Assembly: GCF_000968685.2 (NCBI RefSeq)
Contig: NZ_LAKD02000040.1
Location: 1-64,000, forward strand
Direction: 5' to 3'
Length of the DNA stretch: 64,000 nucleotides
DNA from: Streptomyces antioxidans
Lineage (GTDB): Bacteria > Actinomycetota > Actinomycetes > Streptomycetales > Streptomycetaceae
This document shows, piece by piece, positions 9,229-17,218 of this stretch (positions are counted from its first letter, which is position 1; each line of letters begins with the position of its first letter). The notes beneath the pieces were generated by a model. The model ran no database searches. It saw only the letters and a program-made list of their open reading frames with translations, and had not been told where the DNA came from. The translations under genes and the position numbers were made by a program.

Positions 9229-10359
9229 TCAGCCGCTCAGCCGGACCGGCATGATCAGGTACTTGTACGCCTCGTCCGCCTCGGCGTCGATGGCGGGCTT
9301 GCCACTCAGCAGGGCGGGCTTGGTCGAGGTCGTGAAGGACAGCTGGGCGATCGGTGAGTCGATCGCGCTGAGGCCGTCCAGCAGGAACGTCGGGTTGAAG
9401 GCGATCGAGATGTCGTCGCCGTCGAGCTGGGCGTCCACCCTTTCCACAGCCTGTGCGTCGTCACTTGACCCGGCCTCCAGGATCAACACGCCCTGCTCGA
9501 AGGTGAGCCGCACCGGGGTGTTGCGCTCGGCGACCAGGGCCACCCGCTTGACGGCCTCGACGAACGGGGCGGTCTCGATCACCGCGACCGAGTTGAACTC
9601 GGTGGGGAAGAGCGTGCGGTACTTCGGCAGGTCGCCCTCGAGCAGCCGGGTGGTCGTACGGCGCCCGGCGCCCTCGAAGCCGATCAGGCCCTCGCCCGCA
9701 CCCGAGCCGGAGAGCGCGAGCGCGACGGTGTCACCGCTGGTCAGCGACTTGGCGGTGTCGAGGAGCGTCTTGGCGGGCACCAGCGCGACGGCCGAGATGT
9801 CGGGGGTCTCGGGCTTCCACAGGAACTCGCGGACCGCGAAGCGGTAGCGGTCGGTGGAGGCCAGCGTGACGGTGTCGCCCTCGATCTCGATCCGCACACC
9901 CGTGAGCACCGGCAGGGTGTCATCACGGCCGGCGGCGATGGCGACCTGGGCCGCGGCGGCGGCGAAGACCTCACCCGGGACCGTGCCGGTCGCGGTCGGC
10001 ATCTGCGGCAGCGCGGGGTACTCCTCCACAGGCAGGGTGTGGAGTGTGAATCGCGAGGAGCCGCAGACGACGGTCACCCGCACCCCGTCGCTGGAGATCT
10101 CCACGGGGCGGTTGGGGAGGGCGCGGCAGATGTCGGCGAGGAGACGGCCGGAGACGAGGACCGTGCCGTCGTCCTCGATGTCGGCCTCCACCGAGACGCG
10201 GGCCGAGACCTCGTAGTCGAAGCCGGAGAGGCTGAGGGTGCCTTCCTCCGCCTTCATCAGGATCCCCGCGAGGACGGGCACCGGCGGTCGGGCCGGGAGG
10301 CTGCGGGCTGTCCAGGCCACCGCCTCCGCGAGTACATCGCGCTCCACCCGGATCTTCAC
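9229..10359 (-). CDS. dnaN: DNA polymerase III beta subunit (sliding clamp)
   Basis: 376 residues from a GTG start at 10359 with GGGAGG nine bases upstream; the ORF extends further but the family begins MKIRVERDVLAEAVAW. Three clamp domains follow in order; the typical C-terminal end YKYLIMPVRL is present. The dimeric ring tethers polymerases and other partners to DNA. It is the first gene on the dnaN side of oriC and is transcribed away from the origin. Confidence 0.97.
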   Translation of the reverse strand: MKIRVERDVLAEAVAWTARSLPARPPVPVLAGILMKAEEGTLSLSGFDYEVSARVSVEADIEDDGTVLVSGRLLADICRALPNRPVEISSDGVRVTVVCGSSRFTLHTLPVEEYPALPQMPTATGTVPGEVFAAAAAQVAIAAGRDDTLPVLTGVRIEIEGDTVTLASTDRYRFAVREFLWKPETPDISAVALVPAKTLLDTAKSLTSGDTVALALSGSGAGEGLIGFEGAGRRTTTRLLEGDLPKYRTLFPTEFNSVAVIETAPFVEAVKRVALVAERNTPVRLTFEQGVLILEAGSSDDAQAVERVDAQLDGDDISIAFNPTFLLDGLSAIDSPIAQLSFTTSTKPALLSGKPAIDAEADEAYKYLIMPVRLSG

Positions 10360-11183
10360 CGTAAGCCGCCTCCCGCTGTTGCTGGCTCGCCCTGCTGGCC
10401 TTCGTCGTCGGCTGTGTCGCCAGAGACCAGTCTGACGCACGCCGCCGACAGTCGGTGCGGCTCGGGGTCAAGTCGATGCACGGGGTGTCGGGCGGCTCGG
10501 CCCGAGGTTGTGCACAGGCCCCACTTCGAAGCGATTTCCTCGCTATCTCTATGTGGTCGTAGTAGTAGGCCCTGTGGAAACCGTGGAAAACTCGATCTGC
10601 CCTGGTCAGAGGCGCTTTTTTATCCACCGGCCCTGTGGGTGGAGGCCGTGGATAACCAGGGCTTTCTGTGGACGCCGAAGAGTTCTGCACATGCGATACA
10701 CAGACATCGCCCGGTTCTCCCCAGCGTCGTCCCCAGGTTTACCCAGCTTCCCCACAGCCCAACCCGCCTCTTCGGTGTGACGCCTTTCACTCGGTCCGGT
10801 GACCGAGGCCGTTTCGTTGCCGAACAGTGGACAGCGGTGTGGAGAAGCTGTGGGCAACGGGCCCTCGGCTGTGGGTTGCCGGTGGACAAGCTGACGGGCG
10901 GCCTGTGGGCGCCTCCATCATCCACAGTCTGTGGACTCCGGTTAGCCACAATTCCACAACCCGCTGACCTCGGGTGATCCTCTTTTCATCGCGCACCCTG
11001 TGGACGCGATCGGGACAACTCCCATGTCCCCAGGGTGTGGACGGTGGATGAGCTGTGGATCTGTGGAGAACCATGGTGCCCGGGCCATGAATCGAACAGC
11101 TTCGTAGCCATGAACGACGAGGGTTCGCGAGGCAACAACGCGATGCGACAGAGGTAACAACGCGAGGCGACAAGGGGGGACGA
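10360..11183. other. oriC: Chromosomal origin of replication, oriC
   Basis: Non-coding region between dnaN and dnaA with about 20 nonamers close to the Streptomyces DnaA-box consensus TTGTCCACA. Starts on the plus strand (sequence given in box orientation): 10508 TTGTGCACA, 10573 GTTTCCACA, 10582 TTTTCCACG, 10620 TTATCCACC, 10647 TTATCCACG, 10667 GCGTCCACA, 10748 TTCCCCACA, 10826 CTGTCCACT, 10838 TTCTCCACA, 10849 TTGCCCACA, 10881 TTGTCCACC, 10918 TCATCCACA, 10930 GAGTCCACA, 10942 TTAGCCACA, 10950 AATTCCACA, 10999 GCGTCCACA, 11036 CCGTCCACA, 11043 TCATCCACC, 11054 AGATCCACA, 11062 TTCTCCACA. Most read on the minus strand. They fall in two groups separated by a poorer stretch at about 10676-10825. 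Streptomyces origins are known for about 19 such boxes. Confidence 0.96.
11134..11172. repeat. 17-bp direct repeat in oriC next to dnaA
   Basis: AACAACGCGATGCGACA at 11134-11150 recurs as AACAACGCGAGGCGACA at 11156-11172, one mismatch, with start-to-start spacing of 22 bp, close to two helical turns. It lies between the last DnaA box and the dnaA terminator and does not resemble a DnaA box. It may bind an origin regulator; I know of no assigned factor. Confidence 0.6.
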
Positions 11184-11225
11184 CGAAGGGCGCCCCGGGA
11201 GATGTCCGTCCCGGAGCGCCCTTCG
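11184..11225 (-). terminator. dnaA terminator
   Basis: A 10-bp stem (CGAAGGGCGC with its complement), one C/A mismatch, then a further 6-bp stem (CCGGGA/TCCCGG) around an 8-nt loop. It starts about 30 nt after the dnaA stop codon and would keep dnaA transcription out of oriC. Confidence 0.8.
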
Positions 11226-11254
11226 GCGGTGCGCGGTGGCCCTGTGGGCCCCTG

Positions 11255-13129
11255 TCAGCCGTTCTTGATGCGGTTGGTCAGCTCGGTCACCTGGTTGTAG
11301 ATGGAGCGCCGCTCGGCCATCAGCGCCCTGATCTTGCGGTCGGCGTGCATCACCGTCGTATGGTCGCGGCCGCCGAACTGCGCGCCGATCTTGGGCAGCG
11401 AGAGATCGGTCAGCTCCCGGCAGAGGTACATCGCGATCTGCCGCGCGGTGACCAGCACCCTGCTGCGGGAGGCGCCGCACAGATCGTCGACCGTGTGCCC
11501 GAAGTAGTCCGCGGTCGCGGCCATGATCGCGGTGGCGGTGATCTCCGGGGCCGCGTCCTCGCCGCCGGGGATCAGATCCTTGAGCACGATCTCGGTGAGC
11601 CCGAGGTCCACCGGCTGCCGGTTCAGGCTCGCGAAGGCCGTCACCCTGATCAGCGCGCCCTCCAGCTCACGGATGTTGCGGGAGATCCGCGAGGCGATGA
11701 ACTCCAGCACCTCCGGCGGCGCGTTCAGCTGCTCCTGCACCGCCTTCTTGCGGAGGATCGCGATGCGTGTCTCCAGCTCCGGCGGCTGCACATCGGTGAT
11801 CAGGCCCCACTCGAAGCGGTTGCGGAGCCGGTCCTCCAGGGTGACCAGCTGCTTGGGCGGCCGGTCGGAGGAGAGCACGATCTGCTTGTTGGCGTTGTGG
11901 AGCGTATTGAAGGTGTGGAAGAACTCCTCCTGCGTCGACTCCTTGCTCGCCAGGAACTGGATGTCGTCGACCAGCAGGATGTCCATGTCGCGGTAGCGCT
12001 TGCGGAACGCGTCCGCCTTGCCGTCGCGGATGGAGTTGATGAACTCGTTGGTGAACTCCTCCGAGCTCACATAGCGCACCCGGGTGCCGGGGTAGAGGCT
12101 GCGCGCGTAGTGCCCGATGGCATGCAGCAGATGGGTCTTGCCGAGCCCGGACTCGCCGTAGATGAACAGCGGGTTGTACGCCTTGGCCGGCGCCTCGGCG
12201 ACGGCGACCGCCGCGGCGTGCGCGAAGCGGTTGGAGGCGCCGATGACGAAGGTGTCGAAGAGGTACTTGGGGTTCAGCCGCGCGGTCGGCTCACCGGGGC
12301 CGGACGCGGGCGCGGGTTGAGCGGCGAGCGGGCCGGGGGCGCCGGTCTGCGAGGGCAGTACGGGCGGTCCGCCGCGGGCGCGCTCGAGCGGGTCGGGCAG
12401 ATCGTGGCGCTGCTCGTACGGCGGGCGCTCGGGGCTCGGCGCGGGGCCGGGGATGCCAGCGGGACCGCCGCCGGGGCCGGGGCCCGGCCCGGGGCGTTCG
12501 GCGCCCGGACCGCGGTAGTCGCCGCGCGGCTGGTCGTACGGCTGCTGGTCATAGCCAGACTGCTGGTCATAGCCGGAGGAGGCGTGCCGGGAGGCATACG
12601 GGTCGCTCTCCGGGAAGCCGCCGAGCCGGGGCTGCTGCCAGCCATAGTCGTCATGGCCCCGCGGCCAGGCGCCCGGTTCGGGGCGCGACTGCTGATACCC
12701 GGGGTACGCGGGGCGGGCCGATGGAAGATCGTCCGCCGCCTGGCGGCTGTAGCCGTCCCGGCCGTCGTAGCCCTCGTAGGACTCGCGGTTCTCGTAGGAC
12801 TCGCGCTGATCGCGCTGGGGCTGCGGGGGGACGATCGGTTCACCCGCGGACTCGTCCACGGTGATCGCGATGCGGATCGGGCGGCCGCACTCCCGGCTCA
12901 GTGTTTCGCTGACGACGGGGGCCAGCCGTCCCTCCAGTACGCCCTTGGCGAACTCATTGGGGACGGCGAGCAGTGCGGTGTCGGCGACCAGCGCGAGGGG
13001 CTGGCACCGCTTGATCCAGTGCTCGTCCTTGGCCTCGACGCCTTGTCCGCCCTGTCCGGAACCCTCTCCCAGCAGCCGCTCGAGCACGCGTGGCCACACT
13101 GCGGCAAGATCGGCGGGTACGTCAGCCAC
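11255..13129 (-). CDS. dnaA: Chromosomal replication initiator DnaA
   Basis: 624 residues from the GTG at 13129; the family starts MADVPADLAAVW, so the longer 656-codon frame is not used. Domain I is residues ~1-100. Domain II (~100-282) is unusually long and rich in Tyr, Gln, Gly and Pro, including a repeated SGYDQQ, as is typical of Streptomyces. The AAA+ domain has Walker A GESGLGKT (325-332) and Walker B DILLVDD (383-389). Domain IV has the DnaA-box-reading signature GGRDHTTVMHA (586-596). It opens oriC and recruits helicase. Two DnaA boxes in its promoter suggest autoregulation. Confidence 0.97.
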   Translation of the reverse strand: MADVPADLAAVWPRVLERLLGEGSGQGGQGVEAKDEHWIKRCQPLALVADTALLAVPNEFAKGVLEGRLAPVVSETLSRECGRPIRIAITVDESAGEPIVPPQPQRDQRESYENRESYEGYDGRDGYSRQAADDLPSARPAYPGYQQSRPEPGAWPRGHDDYGWQQPRLGGFPESDPYASRHASSGYDQQSGYDQQPYDQPRGDYRGPGAERPGPGPGPGGGPAGIPGPAPSPERPPYEQRHDLPDPLERARGGPPVLPSQTGAPGPLAAQPAPASGPGEPTARLNPKYLFDTFVIGASNRFAHAAAVAVAEAPAKAYNPLFIYGESGLGKTHLLHAIGHYARSLYPGTRVRYVSSEEFTNEFINSIRDGKADAFRKRYRDMDILLVDDIQFLASKESTQEEFFHTFNTLHNANKQIVLSSDRPPKQLVTLEDRLRNRFEWGLITDVQPPELETRIAILRKKAVQEQLNAPPEVLEFIASRISRNIRELEGALIRVTAFASLNRQPVDLGLTEIVLKDLIPGGEDAAPEITATAIMAATADYFGHTVDDLCGASRSRVLVTARQIAMYLCRELTDLSLPKIGAQFGGRDHTTVMHADRKIRALMAERRSIYNQVTELTNRIKNG

Positions 13130-13257
13130 AGGGCACGCTCTCTCACTCGCTGGGTGGGGGACGCCGACAGGTCCCACGAATGCGTGGTTCTCGGGACGGG
13201 CGTGAAGGAATCGGAGCCTAGCCACGGTAGTCAGGCCGGGGTACGCGGTTCAAGTCG

Positions 13258-13278
13258 TTGTCCACAGGGTGTGTACAA
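13258..13278. promoter_or_regulatory. Two opposed DnaA boxes upstream of dnaA
   Basis: A perfect consensus box TTGTCCACA at 13258-13266 and a box in the other direction, TTGTACACA on the minus strand, at 13270-13278, only 3 bp apart. They lie about 130 nt upstream of the dnaA start codon in the 437-nt dnaA-rpmH gap. Paired strong boxes in dnaA promoters are known in Streptomyces as autoregulatory sites. The rest of this gap holds the rpmH promoter and leader. Confidence 0.85.
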
Positions 13279-13360
13279 ATGTGCCATGCGATGTCGCCGG
13301 GCGTTCCCTTGCCCCTAGGCTGTGGGGGGATAGCGTGCCGTCAGGGTGTCGGCCACCGGT

Positions 13361-13390
13361 TTGACCGGATGGCGTAACCGCGCGTACCGT
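13361..13390 (+). promoter_or_regulatory. Candidate rpmH operon promoter
   Basis: TTGACC (13361-13366) and TACCGT (13385-13390) separated by 18 nt, a fair match to the vegetative consensus of Streptomyces. It would give a leader of about 170 nt before rpmH and drive the rpmH-rnpA-yidD-yidC-jag genes. No transcription data available. Confidence 0.5.
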
Positions 13391-13566
13391 AACCAGGTCG
13401 AGTTGTCGATGGCTGCTGCCGCCTGCCTCCGATGGGCAAGGATTCACGGGCTGATGATCCGTGGTCGTGAAGCGGTGCACTCGGGCGTATTGCGAGCTAC
13501 TCGTGGGCGCACGGTGACAGCCAAGCGATAGACCGCCACCATCCGATTCATTTCTGGAGCCCCCGA

Positions 13567-13704
13567 GTGAGCAAGCGCACCTTCCAGCCGAACAACCGCC
13601 GCCGCGCGAAGACCCACGGCTTCCGGCTGCGTATGCGCACCCGTGCCGGCCGCGCGATCCTCGCGTCCCGCCGCAGCAAGGGTCGCGCCCGCCTGTCGGC
13701 CTGA
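13567..13704 (+). CDS. rpmH: Large-subunit ribosomal protein L34 (bL34)
   Basis: 45 residues starting at a GTG preceded by TGGAG eight bases upstream. The sequence SKRTFQPNNRRRAKTHGFR then RTRAGRAILASRRSKGR is the highly basic L34 signature. It is the first gene of the conserved rpmH-rnpA-yidD-yidC-jag cluster and reads away from oriC. Confidence 0.97.
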   Translation: MSKRTFQPNNRRRAKTHGFRLRMRTRAGRAILASRRSKGRARLSA

Positions 13705-13728
13705 GCAGCCTGACCCAAGGTCCATGAC

Positions 13729-14112
13729 GTGCTGCCTACCGAACATCGGCTGAGGCGGCGCGAGGACTTCGCGGCCGCGGTACGCCGAGGACGCAGGGCC
13801 GGGCGCCCGCTCCTTGTCGTGCATCTTCGTACCGGCCTCACCAGCGGTGATACGGACCCGCACGCATCCGGGGAGAGTGCTCCTCCGGCGCGTGCGGGTT
13901 TCGTCGTAAGCAAGGCTGTGGGTGGCGCCGTCGTCCGCAATCTGGTGAAGCGGAGACTGCGCCATCTGATGCGGGACCGCATCGACCGATTTCCCGCAGG
14001 TAGCCTTGTGGTCGTACGGGCGCTGTCCGGCGCGGGTGAGGCGGGTCACGACCAGCTGGCCCGTGATCTCGACACGGCAGTGCAGCGGCTACTGGGAGGG
14101 GTGCCGCGATGA
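13729..14112 (+). CDS. rnpA: Ribonuclease P protein component
   Basis: 127 residues with a GTG start. The N-terminal LPTEHRLRRREDFAAAVRRG segment and the RNR-like motif VVRNLVKRRLRHLMR, which contacts the RNA subunit, mark the family. It assists the RNase P RNA in 5' maturation of tRNA precursors. The 3' end overlaps yidD by four bases. Confidence 0.95.
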   Translation: MLPTEHRLRRREDFAAAVRRGRRAGRPLLVVHLRTGLTSGDTDPHASGESAPPARAGFVVSKAVGGAVVRNLVKRRLRHLMRDRIDRFPAGSLVVVRALSGAGEAGHDQLARDLDTAVQRLLGGVPR

Positions 14113-14426
14113 AGTATCCGCTGCTGTGGTTGATCAAGCTGTACCAGTGGACCATCAGCCCGATGCTGGGACCGGTCTGCAAGTACTACCCGTCGTGCTC
14201 GCACTATGGCTATACGGCCATCAACCGGCACGGCGCGGTGAAAGGAACGGCGCTGACGGCCTGGCGCATCCTGCGCTGCAATCCATGGTCACTCGGTGGC
14301 GTCGACCACGTCCCGCCCCGGAAGCGTCCGGTGTGGCACCAGCGGCTGCGGAACCGCCTCGGCGGGCATCCGGCTGTGGAGCCTGCCGCACAGCCCGAGA
14401 CCCAGCCCAAAGCCCAAGGAGCCTGA
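14109..14426 (+). CDS. yidD: YidD, membrane protein insertion efficiency factor
   Basis: 105 residues. The family core has YQWTISPMLGPVCKYYPSC, SHYGYTAINRHG and ILRCNPWSLGGVDHVP, with three conserved cysteines. The last ~30 residues are a Pro/Gln/Ala-rich tail. An N-terminal amphipathic helix holds it at the membrane, where it aids YidC-dependent insertion. The ATG overlaps the rnpA stop (ATGA). Confidence 0.93.
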   Translation: MKYPLLWLIKLYQWTISPMLGPVCKYYPSCSHYGYTAINRHGAVKGTALTAWRILRCNPWSLGGVDHVPPRKRPVWHQRLRNRLGGHPAVEPAAQPETQPKAQGA

Positions 14427-14429
14427 TTC

Positions 14430-15590
14430 GTGGACACGATCCTCGGTCCTCTTTATGACGTAGTTTCCTGGATCATCGTCCAGTTCCACTCGTTCTACAG
14501 CTTGATCTTCGATCGGGACAGTGGCTGGGCGTGGGGTCTGTCCATCGTTTCGCTGGTGGTGCTGATCCGGATCTGCCTGATCCCGCTCTTCGTGAAGCAG
14601 ATCAAGTCGACGCGGAACATGCAGGCGCTCCAGCCCAGGATGAAGGCGATCCAGGAGCGCTACAAGAGCGACAAGCAGCGCCAGTCCGAAGAGATGATGA
14701 AGCTCTACAAGGAGACGGGTACCAACCCGCTCTCGAGCTGTCTGCCGATCCTCGCGCAGTCACCGTTCTTCATCTCGCTGTACCAGGTGCTCAACCACAT
14801 CGCGAACAACAAGACGGTCGGTGTCATCGACCAGTCGCTGCTGGACAGCGCCCGTAACGCCCATATCTTCGGTGCTCCGCTGTCGGTGAAGTTCATGGAC
14901 TCGGCCTCGAAGGTCGAATCCCTCGGCGCCTCGCTGACCGACGTCCGCGTCGTGACGATCACCATGATCGTCCTGATGTCGGCCTCGCAGTTCTTCACCC
15001 AGCGCCAGCTGATGACCAAGAACGTCGACCTCACGGTGAAGACGCCGTTCATGCAGCAGCAGAAGATGCTGATGTACGTCTTCCCGATCATGTTCGCCGT
15101 CTTCGGCATCAACTTCCCCGTCGGTGTCCTCGTCTACTGGCTGACCACCAACGTCTGGACCATGGGCCAGCAGATGTTCGTCATCCGCCGGAACCCGACC
15201 CCGGGCAGCGTGGCCTTCCAGGCCCGCCAGGAGCGGCTGCGGGCGAGCGGCAAGCTGAAGGAGGAGCCGGCCGAGGTCGCCGCGAAGGAGGCGGCCGAGA
15301 CGGCGCGCGCCAACCGTCAGCAGCCCAAGCGCCAGACCAAGTCCCAGCGCGCCACGACCGGCCACAGCCGGGCCAGCTCGCAGCCGGCCTCCCCGACCTC
15401 CTTGGAGAAGTCCCCCGAGGACAAGCCCGTCGAGAAGGAGGGCCCGGGGCAGAAGCAGGGCTCGGCACAGAAGAAGGGCGTGCAGGGTGGCAAGCCGGCC
15501 GGCGGCGGCTCGGCTTCCGGCTCCTCCCGTGGCTCGAAGTCCGGCCAGCGCAAGGGCCAGCAGCGCCCCAAGCACCCGTCCAAGAAGTAA
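14430..15590 (+). CDS. yidC: Membrane protein insertase YidC
   Basis: 386 residues from a GTG start three bases past yidD. It has about five membrane segments, with the first around IIVQFHSFYSLIF and the conserved core LVVLIRICLIPLFVKQIKS; the insertase arginine lies in that segment. The 60XM-type large periplasmic domain of Gram-negative YidC is missing, as expected in Gram-positive bacteria. The C-terminal ~130 residues are Lys/Gln/Ala/Ser-rich and probably contact the ribosome. It inserts small membrane proteins alone or with SecYEG. Confidence 0.95.
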   Translation: MDTILGPLYDVVSWIIVQFHSFYSLIFDRDSGWAWGLSIVSLVVLIRICLIPLFVKQIKSTRNMQALQPRMKAIQERYKSDKQRQSEEMMKLYKETGTNPLSSCLPILAQSPFFISLYQVLNHIANNKTVGVIDQSLLDSARNAHIFGAPLSVKFMDSASKVESLGASLTDVRVVTITMIVLMSASQFFTQRQLMTKNVDLTVKTPFMQQQKMLMYVFPIMFAVFGINFPVGVLVYWLTTNVWTMGQQMFVIRRNPTPGSVAFQARQERLRASGKLKEEPAEVAAKEAAETARANRQQPKRQTKSQRATTGHSRASSQPASPTSLEKSPEDKPVEKEGPGQKQGSAQKKGVQGGKPAGGGSASGSSRGSKSGQRKGQQRPKHPSKK

Positions 15591-15605
15591 CGAAGGAGTC
15601 CATCC

Positions 15606-16115
15606 GTGACGGAAGGCACCACCCCGGCAGCCGAGGGTGTCGACACCCTGACCCGCCTTGAGCAGGAAGGGGAGATCGCGGCCGACTACCTCGAGGGGCT
15701 GCTGGACATCGCGGACCTCGACGGCGACATCGACATGGACGTCGAGGCCGACCGTGCAGCGGTGTCGATCATCAGCGACTCGACCAGCCGTGATCTGCAG
15801 AAGCTGGTCGGCCGCGATGGCGAGGTGCTGGAGGCCCTTCAGGAGCTGACCCGCCTCGCGGTGCACCGGGAGACCGGTGACCGCAGCCGGCTGATGCTCG
15901 ACATCGCCGGATACCGGGCCCGTAAGCGTGCCGAGCTGACCGAGCTGGGCACCAAGGCGGCCGACGAGGCGAAGGGCACCGGTCAGCCGGTGAAGCTCAA
16001 GGCGATGACGCCCTTCGAGCGGAAGGTAGTGCACGACGCGGTGGCCGTCGCCGGGCTGCGCAGCGAGTCTGAGGGCGAGGAGCCCCAGCGCTGTGTGGTC
16101 GTGCTTCCGGTCTGA
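15606..16115 (+). CDS. jag: Jag/KhpB RNA-binding protein (KH-R3H)
   Basis: 169 residues, GTG start. A KH-like domain (about residues 35-100, with the loop VGRDGEVLEALQ) is followed by an R3H domain (LKAMTPFERKVVHDAV). The extra N-terminal Jag-N domain of firmicute proteins is missing. Homologues bind RNA and influence cell division and envelope synthesis in other bacteria. It is 15 nt downstream of yidC and is followed by a strong terminator. Confidence 0.92.
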   Translation: MTEGTTPAAEGVDTLTRLEQEGEIAADYLEGLLDIADLDGDIDMDVEADRAAVSIISDSTSRDLQKLVGRDGEVLEALQELTRLAVHRETGDRSRLMLDIAGYRARKRAELTELGTKAADEAKGTGQPVKLKAMTPFERKVVHDAVAVAGLRSESEGEEPQRCVVVLPV

Positions 16116-16139
16116 AGCGGTTCCGCCTCGTGATCCACA

Positions 16140-16167
16140 CGGCCCCGTCTGCCCGCAGACGGGGCCG
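16140..16167 (+). terminator. Terminator of the rpmH-jag operon
   Basis: A 13-bp perfect stem (CGGCCCCGTCTGC with its complement) around a minimal loop, about 25 nt after the jag stop codon and followed by AATCTTG. It separates the operon from rsmG. Confidence 0.85.
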
Positions 16168-16224
16168 AATCTTGTCAGCCTTACATCATCGTGCAGCAGT
16201 GTTCGGTACGGAAGGACGGTCCCC

Positions 16225-16938
16225 GTGACGGAAGCAGCGGAGCTCCCCCCGGCGCCCCCCGAGGCAAGGGACGTATTCGGTGACCGCTTCCCGGAGGCCG
16301 TCCGCTATGGCGAGCTGCTGGCGGATGTGGGAGTGACCCGTGGGCTGATCGGCCCGCGTGAGGTGCCGCGGCTGTGGGAGCGGCACCTGCTGAACTGCGC
16401 CGTGCTCTCCGAAGTGGTGCCCGAGGGGGTCACTGTCTGCGATGTGGGGTCGGGGGCCGGGCTCCCGGGTATCCCGCTCGCCCTGACCCGTCCCGATCTC
16501 CGGATCACGCTGCTGGAGCCCCTGCTGCGCCGGACCAACTTTCTGCGGGAAGTGGTGGAGCTGCTGGGGCTGGAGCATGTGACGGTGGTGCGCGGCCGTG
16601 CCGAGGAGGTTCTCGACAGGCTGACCCCGATGCATGTGGTGACGGCTCGGGCGGTGGCCCCGCTGGACCGGCTGGCCGGCTGGGGGGTTCCGCTGCTGCG
16701 CCCGTACGGGGAGATGCTGCTGCTGAAGGGCGACACCGCCGAGGAGGAGCTGAAGCAGGCCCGGGCCGCGCTGGGCAAGCTGGGCGTGGTGGGGACCTCG
16801 GTGCTGCATGTCGGTGAGGGAGTGGTGGACCCGCTGTCCACGGTGGTGCGGGTCGAGGTCGGGGAGAGCCCCGGAGGTGTGCGCTTCGCGGCGAAGCGGG
16901 CCAAGGCGGCTCGCCGGTCGCCGCGCCGTCGGCCCTGA
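16225..16938 (+). CDS. rsmG: 16S rRNA (guanine-527 N7) methyltransferase RsmG
   Basis: 237 residues from the GTG at 16225 with GGAAGGA upstream; the open frame extends earlier through the terminator and is not used. The SAM-binding motif is VCDVGSGAGLPGIPLAL, followed by LLEPLLRRTNFL, and VTARAVAPL is the conserved motif near the active site. The enzyme methylates G527 of 16S rRNA; loss of function gives low-level streptomycin resistance and can raise antibiotic production in Streptomyces. Its place between jag and parA is conserved. Confidence 0.95.
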   Translation: MTEAAELPPAPPEARDVFGDRFPEAVRYGELLADVGVTRGLIGPREVPRLWERHLLNCAVLSEVVPEGVTVCDVGSGAGLPGIPLALTRPDLRITLLEPLLRRTNFLREVVELLGLEHVTVVRGRAEEVLDRLTPMHVVTARAVAPLDRLAGWGVPLLRPYGEMLLLKGDTAEEELKQARAALGKLGVVGTSVLHVGEGVVDPLSTVVRVEVGESPGGVRFAAKRAKAARRSPRRRP

Positions 16939-16947
16939 GTCACGTGG

Positions 16948-17013
16948 ATTGCTCCATGGTCGCGGCTTAGACGCATTGCTGCATGGCCCTGACTCAGGGG
17001 CATTGCTCCATAC
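16948..17013. repeat. Three 12-bp repeats at exact 27-bp spacing before parA
   Basis: ATTGCTCCATGG (16948), ATTGCTGCATGG (16975) and ATTGCTCCATAC (17002) start exactly 27 bp apart; the sequences between them differ, so this is a periodic motif and not a duplicated block. A partial fourth copy (TGCTGCATGG) starts at 17100, out of phase. They lie in the 280-nt rsmG-parA gap where the parAB promoters must be. An activator or repressor binding array is the simplest reading. Confidence 0.6.
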
Positions 17014-17076
17014 AAGCTGGCAAAACTACACATACCGGAGTGTCGCGACCCATCGACGAGGCCTCCCGTGCATCGT

Positions 17077-17090
17077 GTTTCACGTGAAAC
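17077..17090. promoter_or_regulatory. parS: parS site (perfect)
   Basis: GTTTCACGTGAAAC, the perfect 14-bp palindrome bound by ParB, in the rsmG-parA intergenic region. ParB loads here and spreads as a CTP-dependent clamp. Confidence 0.96.
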
Positions 17091-17218
17091 GTCGCTCCCT
17101 GCTGCATGGAATCATCAGTCGCGGTCGTGCGGCGGCCTCGCCCCGCGACCGCCGACCCCGTATGAACGTGGATTCATCCACAGGAGAACGGGCCTCGCTG
17201 GTTCACGACCCCAAAAGC

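Noticed and set aside
16093..16224. Upstream extension of rsmG to 16093
   Set aside because: It runs through a strong terminator hairpin and the start at 16225 has a good ribosome-binding site.
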